DNA of 64,000 nt from contig JAUKUA010000003.1 in NCBI GenBank assembly GCA_030549175.1, positions 2,542,001-2,606,000 on the forward strand, given 5' to 3'. The stretch is from Lasiosphaeris hirsuta. Taxonomy: Eukaryota > Ascomycota > Sordariomycetes > Sordariales > Lasiosphaeriaceae. This document shows, piece by piece, positions 56,917-64,000 of this stretch. Position 1 is the first letter of the stretch, and each line of letters opens with the position of its first letter. The translations under genes were made by a program, and so were the position numbers. The notes under the pieces are model-generated. The model did no database searches and was not told the DNA's origin. It saw nothing but the letters and a program-made list of their open reading frames with translations.

Positions 56917-59609
56917 CTTGGCGGAAAACGCGTCGTTTGGCACGACGCAGAAGCCGGCGACCCCGTCGAGGGGGAGGTTGATGTGGTCGTCGATGGTGAA
57001 GGTGTTGTCGCAACGCGCCAAAATGTCCCGGGGTTCGGCGGTAAGCTCGTGTCGAAGTCGGAAAGCGGAGGAAAAAAAGGTACGTATAGCAAAGTGTCGG
57101 CCCCTAGAGGACGAACGAGGCCGCTGGTTTTAATGCGCCTGCAGTTGTTGGTGAAGGATGTGGTGGCCGAGGCGAAGACAAGGGAATCGGGACAGGCGGT
57201 TATGGCCTGAAAACTGAGGTGCGACTAGGCAGACACCTCGTGGCGCAGCAGTCCGCCACCCAACGCGCTGGGACCAGCAAGTAGGGCAGGCTTTTGTCAT
57301 GAGCCCACGCTGTCCAACCAGGGATCACTCCGCAGAAATTCCGCACGTGACTGTACCGGTGAGGCCGCCGCCTAAATCGACACAGATGGAAGTCGGATAG
57401 CTCGGTGTGTGTCTCACTCCAAATTCCCGATCTCAGATGTACTGCAGTCCACAATGTCCTTCTTTCTTTGCCGTTTCCCGCCCGTTCCTGGTGGCTGCAC
57501 CCCATATTAGTATTATTTTTCTTTGGCGACTTAGGCAGATGGGATGGCTGCAATGAGTCGACAGGAGCTGCCCAACTTGCTACGGACGGGCAAACCAGGT
57601 CAGGCAGCCTGAGGATGGTGACTCACAAGGCCTACGCTTTGGGTTGCTCAGGCTACAGCGTCTACCCTCCACCCACACCCCTCCATAGCTCCGACGGCCT
57701 AGGGTCATCAGCCTCCAATAGTCTGTTGCATCCTGCTTGTCCTCGCTCGCACTGCATCCCGTGTGAGCTTAAAGGCGTCTGTTGCGCAAAACGCCCTGCA
57801 ATACTCCAACATTAGCCCCTCGCGCCCTCTCCGCCAAAATGCACATTCAGGAGTCGGCCACGCTCAGATGTGCAACGTCAGGGAGAAACTGAGCTTACCT
57901 GGACCCAACCTGAGGCTGCTTGACAGTCATGTGGTCCCCCCATCGTGGTCAGGACCGGAGGCCGACTGCCTCGACGGAGAACGTGGCGCGTCCTTCACGG
58001 CATCTCGTTCTTGCCGGAAGGACTCTCCAGGCCTTCCGGCAACGCGAGACTTGATGCTTCTTTCTGGAAAACACGTTGCCCTCGTCGATTTTTGCCCAAC
58101 GACCATGGCCAACAAGCTGCCGTGAGATACGGCAAGAGAATGCGGCGTGAACTCGGACGCCTCGAACCTTCGTGCCGACACGACGCCCGACTTCTTCGGT
58201 CTTCAAGCTCGCAACCTATCGGAAGCGAACCACGCATTCCATTGGTTCCAGAAGTGCGGGATCGCGTTCCCAAGAGACCGACAGATCTGAACAGCACATG
58301 CTGATGTGGAACCAACACCCAACTACGCGGGCTCTAGAACTGCCAGAGAACGTGGGGTTCGGGCAGCTCCCATCGTTTGGAGCTAATTCCGGGGCCAAGA
58401 AAACTTGATTCCTAAACACATGCCAGGAAACGGTTGGATGTCCATCGTGAACCCCATGAGTAGGGAACCGCCCATGAACAATACCCATGAAGGCGTGGCA
58501 CCTTTAGCGAGTGCCTGCAGAACAGGTCACATACGCATGGGGGTCGTTGATGAGTCCAGGTGTGGTGGAAGGTGAGCGAGGAGAAAAGACTTCGTTTACT
58601 CGCCATGAGAGGCCTCACGCCTCACATCCCAAGCATAAACCCATGTTTCTTCACCGTGGCGTACTGACGCCGGTGAGTCACCGAAGCCATAGACTCCAGC
58701 CCCAGAATGTCAAGAAATGAGAAATGGGGAGAAGTGATAAACTGAAATTCGATGCATCCCCGGTGAAACGTTGGAAGGTGAAGGCAGACCGGACGCTACT
58801 TGCGCCGTGCCCGGGACTTGGTATCGTGCCGCGCACCTCTGCCTGGCCATCCATTCCGGAGCCTAGCATGCCTAGCCAGGACAGGACCTTGGGTAATTGA
58901 GGCGATCTTCAACCCCTCTCACGCTACTGCGCGCCATGTGTAGAGGCAAGAGGCAAATATGCAGTCCTCGCCCTTGCGGAGCGATAGGTTATCAAGGCCC
59001 ACGGTGTGCTGGAGTCGCGTCACCGGCCACTGTCGGAATGACACCAAAAACCGACTCGACCAGGCGGCAGGGCAATTGTGAAGAATTGACTGTCTTCAAT
59101 CGGCGTTTTTCTTCGCGCTCGGGTTTGCGATGGTCCATGACTGACAAAGATGGTGGTTTTCGGGGTGGGGATTGTTTGTGTGAGATTTAGAATCACCTAG
59201 GCAGTCGAGTTCTCTCCGTTCCAGGTCAGATGATTTCAAGGCTGTGAGGCCACAAGGCCGCCCCGTGCAGCGGTCTATGCATCGAGGGTTCCGGCAGGCA
59301 CAGGCACACGGTCGATCAATGCAGTGGTTCCCGAAATCGCTGTTTGTGAGAGCCAAAGCTGCAATTATGCAGTTCCAGAACCCCATTCGTCTTCCCGCCT
59401 TGAACCTCGACGACTGCGACTGCGTGTATTCAGCCTCGTGGTCCCTGGTCTCAAACTACCAATGGACTCAGACTTGGAGCTCAACTCCCCGAGCTTCCCC
59501 GTAGCAGCGATAGTAACATTGTACAAATCATTTACCCACTCAGCACGCTTCATGCAACTGTCTTCTCATATTCGCCACCTCCTGTTATATTCCCCGCATT
59601 GCCTCGCAA

Positions 59610-59803
59610 TGGCGTTACCCAAGAGACTCGTTCCGCCGCAGCAGATACCCGTCGATAAGTATCTTACCTTCGCCCCAGGCCCGTCGAAAGCCGAACCAGA
59701 ACCCCGCGCTTACACAGGTCTCCAACGCACGCATCTTACTAAGATGATGATGAAGCAATTCAAAACCCGCAATTGGAAGGATGTGATGCTGAGCGCGTCT
59801 TGA
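59610..59803 (+). CDS. Weak small open frame, 64 residues
   Basis: ATG to stop frame encoding MALPKRLVPPQQIPVDKYLTF...RTHLTKMMMKQFKTRNWKDVMLSAS, basic at its C-terminus. I do not recognise it. Codon use looks reasonable and the ATG context (CGCAATGG) is acceptable. It could be a real small protein, a fragment, or chance. No intron or domain supports it. Confidence 0.25.
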
Positions 59804-59891
59804 CTTGCAAGGTGAATGCGGCTAAGGGAGCGCGGGAGATGCGCTCTCGCTCACGCCCGACACCGGAGCGATGTGAGAGCATGGACACATG

Positions 59892-59897
59892 TATAAG
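59892..59897 (+). promoter_or_regulatory. Candidate TATA element of the ACC-deaminase gene
   Basis: TATAAG about 110 nt upstream of the ATG at 60006, at a reasonable distance for a fungal promoter with a short leader. Not a perfect consensus. Confidence 0.4.
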
Positions 59898-60005
59898 ACC
59901 TTACGATGTTGCCGTGTAATTGTTCTATCCGCACCATCAGGTCGCCGGTAGAGCTGGCAGTTGAGTCACTCCATAGTAATCACTTATTATTCTGCTCGAG
60001 TAAAC

Positions 60006-61109
60006 ATGGCTGTTCTTGCGCTCCCGGAGCCGTTCGTCAGCATCCCCCGCGAGACGCTAACCTTCGGCCCCTCTCCGATCCAACATCTGCCCCGCATCTC
60101 GGAGGCCCTTGGCGGCAAGGTCAATGTCTACGCGAAGCGGGAAGACCTCAACTCCGGCCTGGCATTCGGGGGCAACAAGACCCGCAAGCTTGAGTGAGTA
60201 AGCCCCGTACCGCATCTCCACCAGTGTCCATCCCCTAACCGGCACTTGTCCAGATACCTCGTCCCGGACGCCCTGGCCCAGGGATGTGACACGCTCGTCA
60301 GCATCGGCGGCGTTCAGTCCAACCACACACGGCAGGTGGCCGCGGCGGCCGCCAAACTGGGGCTCAAGGTGGCCCTGGTGCAGGAGCACTGGGTCGACTG
60401 GACGGACCCGGGCTACGAGTCCGTCGGCAACATACAGTTGTCGCGGCTCATGGGTGCCGATATACGGCTCGACCCCTCGCGCTTTGGCATCGAGCATAAG
60501 CCGACGCTGGCGCAGCTGCGCGAAGAGCTCGCTGCCAATGGCTCCAAGCCCTACTACATCCCGGCGGGCGCGTCGGACCACCCGCTGGGTGGGCTAGGGT
60601 TCGCGCGCTGGGCGTGGGAGGTCGCTGCGCAGGAGGCGGAGCTGGGTGTGTTTTTCGACACAATCATTGTGTGCGCCGTCACGGGCTCGACCATGGCCGG
60701 CATGGTGGCGGGGTTTAAGTTGGCTGAGAAGCTCGGCGCGCGCAAGCGGGGGGTTGTGGGTATTGATGCGTCGGCAAAGGTGCAGCAGACCTTCGACCAG
60801 GTGCTGCGCATTGCCAAGCAGACAGGAACCAAGATTGGACTCGACGAGGGCGACATCACCGAGGCGGATATCATCCTAGACGACCGCTATCATGCAGGAA
60901 CCTACGGAATCCCTGACGCGCAGACGATTGAGGCCATCAAGTTCGGGGCAAAGACGGAAGCGTTCATCACGGACCCTGTCTATGAGGGAAAGAGCCTAGC
61001 AGGTATGATTGACATGATTAGGAAGGGGGAGTTACCTGATGGCAGTAATGTATTGTATGCCCATCTTGGTGGGCAGTTGGCGATGAATGCCTACTCGCAG
61101 CTTGGATAG
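60006..61109 (+). CDS. acdS: 1-aminocyclopropane-1-carboxylate (ACC) deaminase
   Basis: Two exons: 60006-60193 and 60254-61109 (347 residues). The PLP enzyme opens the ring of ACC, the ethylene precursor, to 2-oxobutanoate and ammonia; related enzymes are D-cysteine desulfhydrases. Key residues fit ACC deaminase: the PLP Lys is Lys58 in [11 protein letters not shown], and Ser85 in [16 protein letters not shown] lies 27 residues on, as in the bacterial enzyme (K51, S78). The Tyr-Glu pair in [10 protein letters not shown] (about 305-306) corresponds to the substrate-binding Tyr/Glu. The phosphate loop [11 protein letters not shown] is present. Length (340-350) is typical. Donor GTGAGT and acceptor CCAG are clear. 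Its neighbour downstream is an MFS transporter on the same strand, suggesting uptake and breakdown of a related amino acid. D-cysteine desulfhydrase activity cannot be excluded. Confidence 0.92.
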
Positions 61110-61726
61110 GGTTATGTATCGTCATGATAGGCCTCGGCCCACAGCTGCAGTCGAGCATTGTTGTCACTTTTTATTGAATTAAATTTTGGGGGCAGGTTCT
61201 GTGCGGTCATTCATGATAATGAACCGCAATCCAGGGTTCCGACTTTCTCGAGATGCTGCTCTTGAGAATTGGTAAAATGGTGTCATCAAATGAGACTTTG
61301 TTGAGCAAATTTTGTTGGCGGAGCTAAGAAACTAACACTAGCATCTCGGAGATACTCTTTCCCTTTTGGGGGGCTGCTTCCACCTGCATCCAGGGGTTGA
61401 ACTCTGCAGCTCGAAGCGAGATGCAGCTTCTTTGTAATCTCTTCTCCTCGGGTTCACCCAATCTCAATATTTACTTCAATCCATCCAGCCCGTCTATATT
61501 TCAGCACACATTTTTTCGTGCACTTATCAGCTTCCGTCTCATAGTAGAACCGCAACCGACTAAGGCAGACTTTGACCTCCCCGTGGTTGAGCAGAGCCAA
61601 AGGCCGATTTCGGACCTGCCCACCCACTTCTGTGATCCCCTCCTCAGGGTCGCTATCTGGTGTTTGAGCAAGCCTGTGGCCAGAAACGACCGTTAGCACG
61701 CGTCTCCATTGCTTCTCGGTCAAAGT
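61110..61726. other. Intergenic region ACC deaminase / MFS transporter
   Basis: About 620 bases between two tandem plus-strand genes: the deaminase's 3' UTR and the transporter's promoter. A TATATTT lies at about 61494 but is distant from the ATG. No other element is seen. Confidence 0.5.
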
Positions 61727-63466
61727 ATGGCTCAGACGGCAGACGGCCCGCCAGTGGGTGACGAGAAGGGGACACTGGCAGCAGATGTGTTTGATGATGG
61801 CGACAATGCAAACCAAGTGGGGGGTCAGGGGCCCGTCCAAGAATATGAGATCGAAAGAGTCGAGAAGGTGTACAAGTGCGCGACCCTTCCCTTCCCATGC
61901 TTGCGGACTTACACTTACGCAGCCAATCAGGAAGCTCGACTTGCGCATCATTCCGGCCTTCTGGATTCTGTACTTCCTCTGCTCTGCCATCCGGTCCAAT
62001 ATTGGCATCGCCCAAACCATGAACCGGGACGTCAAGCATGATCTAATCTCTGTCCTGGGCTTGACTCCCAACGACACGTCAACAGCCCTTACATTGTTCT
62101 ACGTTTCGTATGTCTTGTTCGATCTCCCGTCCAACCTTGTCATGAGCAGACTCAGTCCCCGTGTGTGGATGGCTCGCATCGTATTTGCGGTCGGGGTTAT
62201 AGGCACCTGCTTTACTGCAGTCAATGCTGCCTGGAGTTTGAAGCTCCTTCGCTTCCTGCTAGGCGTCGTCACCGCAGGCATGTGGCCTGGCATGTCATAC
62301 TACCTCACTCTATTCTACCCACCATCCCGCACCGGCAAGCGAATTGGCATGTACTTCACTGCATCACAGGTTTCGGCCGCCGTGGTTGGTCTCGTATCTG
62401 CTGGTTTCCAGCAGATGGACGGCCTTGGCGGTCTAGTCGGCTTTCGGTGGATGTTCTTGATTTATGGCCTTCTCGGTGCCATTCTTGGCGTGGGTCTACT
62501 GTGGTGGCTGCCTGACCGGCCCCTGGCTCCCGGCGAGATGCGGACCAAGAGCCGGTGGGCAAAATGGCTGCCCGCAAGTCCCGAGGCCCTCACTGGTGAG
62601 GATGCTGTGATCCACTATCACGATCTCCGGAGAGTCTACCATGCTCGGCCTTGGAACTTTCGAGATCTCGGCCATGTCCTTCTTGATTGGCGCTTGTGGC
62701 CCCTGGTGCTCATGTACTTCGGTGTGGTGGGTGTTGGCATCGGCACACAGCTATACGGAAACGTCATCATCGCCTCCATCAATGACAAGTTCACCGGCGT
62801 GCAGATCAGCCTGTTGTTTGCACCGATATGGATGGTAAGTCTCGGTATACCATCGGTGAGAACTCTGCTGACCGCCCTGCTCAGATGGACTTTTGCGCTA
62901 TTCTGTTGGTCACCCCTATTTCGGACAGGTTCCACCAGCACCGTGCTCTATTCTTCTCGGCCGCCGTATGCATTCAGGTTGCCGGCCTCCTCACCGTAAC
63001 CTTTGCCTTGTCCAATCCATGGGCGAGGTATGGAGGCCTTCTGCTCATCGGCTTTGGGCTTGGGCCCACAGTTCCAATCTGTATGACTTGGACCAACGAG
63101 ATCTTCCAGAAACGTCATCGAGAGGTTGGTGTTGCGGCTGCGGCTGCCCTGGTGTCTGGCCTGGGCAATTTGGGAAGCATCACCACCACCTATGCTCTGT
63201 ATACCGGATGGCCTGCGGACTCGGTCAAGGGACCTCACCAATACCGACGCAGCAACTTTACCATGATTGGAATCCTTTGCATCAGCATCGCCAGCAGTAT
63301 TATCATGACAGTCCTTCTGAAGATATTTGGAAATGAACCCAGCAAAAAGATAGCCAGCAGCAACGGCTCGGTGGCCGATTCTACCGACGAGTTCCAGGAT
63401 GGCGCGGCGCGCCGTGAAGTCCACCAACGCGGTTTCGGCCGCATGTGGTGGAACAAACAATCCTAA
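61727..63466 (+). CDS. MFS transporter, anion:cation symporter (ACS)/allantoate-permease type
   Basis: Three exons: 61727-61875, 61931-62834 and 62885-63466 (544 residues). The layout is 12-segment MFS. The start of the first half reads KLDLRIIPAFWILYFLCSAIRSNIGIAQ; the LFDLPSNLVMSRLSPRVWMARI segment (after the second helix) and FLLGVVTAGMWPGMSYYL follow. The central loop (RTKSRWAKWLPASPEALTGEDAVIHYHDL) and the second half (WRLWPLVLMYFGVVGVGIGTQLYG, GGLLLIGFGLGPTVPICMTW) match the fungal ACS family that imports organic anions such as allantoate, nicotinate or biotin-like acids. The N-terminus is a hydrophilic acidic leader. Introns have GTGCGC and GTAAGT donors and phases fit. Substrate is unknown; the adjacent ACC deaminase suggests an amino acid or related acid (inference). 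Confidence 0.87.
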
Positions 63467-63798
63467 ATTCATGCATGAGAAGAGGGGGAGAAGGAGAGAG
63501 GAACCGGCTAGGCTGAGCCTGCGATCCACGTCATCAACAACCACGCCGCAACCTAGCCGAAGAGGTTGTGTTCCTCTCAGGCACAGGGCACCGAGTGCCC
63601 TGACAACTTTACTTCATGGCATTCGCTTGACGACACGTTTCCAATTTCGTCAGCACTTATAGAACGAATGATTGTGTCCCAATCTGGCGTTTACTTATGC
63701 CGTTTCATCCGAGGAAAGGTGCAAAGGTTCCCACCCGGAGCGAAGGGCACGCTGGGGATACCGGGAACCCTCTATCGACGAGGCTGGACTTCTCGACA

Positions 63799-63821
63799 GC
63801 GACAGTGCCGCTGCGCCATCG
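63799..63821. repeat. Direct repeat, copy 1 of 2 (23 bp)
   Basis: Matches 63863-63885 at 20 of 23 positions. The three differences (G/A, G/A, C/T) are all transitions. Confidence 0.7.
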
Positions 63822-63862
63822 CTGGGAAATGGCGTTATGGAGAGGTCTAAGAGGGGGCCGAT

Positions 63863-63885
63863 GCGACAATGCCACTGCGCTATCG
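63863..63885. repeat. Direct repeat, copy 2 of 2 (23 bp)
   Basis: Diverged copy of 63799-63821, 64 bases downstream and in the same orientation, differing by three transitions. Confidence 0.7.
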
Positions 63886-64000
63886 TTTCTTGGCCCATCT
63901 ATTGGGACTGAGGGGAGAGGTGGATTTTGGGTGGTTTCCTTCTTGGCTGTCTTGTGTGTGGCACGTTGCCTTTCTATGATACCCCATCCGTGTTTAGATA

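Larger units (their letters stand above)
56917..60005. other. Intergenic region with a weak small open frame
   Basis: About 3.1 kb. The left end may hold an upstream exon of the C2H2 gene. The middle has no convincing frame. A 64-codon frame (59610-59803) is listed separately. TATAAG at 59892-59897 precedes the ACC-deaminase gene. Confidence 0.55.
63467..64000. other. 3' flank to window edge with a diverged direct repeat
   Basis: No gene is supportable. The region downstream of the transporter contains a pair of 23-bp direct repeats (listed separately) and no recognisable frame. Confidence 0.55.

Overview
This window is nuclear DNA of a filamentous ascomycete (Pezizomycotina, most likely Sordariomycetes). 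The genes are mostly interrupted by short introns of about 50-100 nt with GTAAGT/GTATGT-like donors, CTAAC-like branch sites and CAG/TAG acceptors. The protein families are fungal: a Zn2Cys6 activator with a fungal-specific domain, a GT15 mannosyltransferase, PGA2 and fungal-type UTP13. There is no operon organisation. I rebuilt 17 protein-coding genes with their splice sites, plus one weak small open frame. I found no tRNA, rRNA, CRISPR array or recognisable transposon.

Left block (1-14.3 kb): a small Ser/Gly-rich conserved protein with a TATA box, splicing factor YJU2, a GCP5-type gamma-tubulin complex subunit, a KRE2/KTR-type alpha-1,2-mannosyltransferase, a WDR83/MORG1-like WD40 protein, and a 973-residue Zn2Cys6 transcription factor.

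Gene-poor block (14.3-31.8 kb): about 17.5 kb upstream of the Zn2Cys6 gene with no convincing coding sequence. It holds microsatellites, C/G homopolymer tracts, a hairpin, a short tandem duplication and a repeated TGACGTG-containing 14-mer. It contrasts sharply with the tightly packed flanks and is best read as an extended regulatory or non-coding-transcript region, or as decayed sequence.

Right block (31.8-64 kb): a PQ-loop membrane protein (SLC66A2/Any1-like); a nuclear-looking protein with a duplicated N-terminal module; a MET12-type methylenetetrahydrofolate reductase; a class II eIF4E (4EHP-like); SAD1/USP39; UTP13; an unrecognised membrane protein; the histone-fold protein MHF1/CENP-S divergent from PGA2; a C2H2 zinc-finger protein; and at the right end an ACC-deaminase gene followed on the same strand by an MFS transporter of the anion:cation symporter type.

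Most genes are housekeeping: pre-mRNA splicing (YJU2, WDR83, SAD1), rRNA processing (UTP13), microtubule nucleation, one-carbon metabolism, secretion and glycosylation. The points most worth a second look are the ACC deaminase/transporter pair, the apparent exon duplication in the 35.5-kb gene, and the 17.5-kb gene-poor block.
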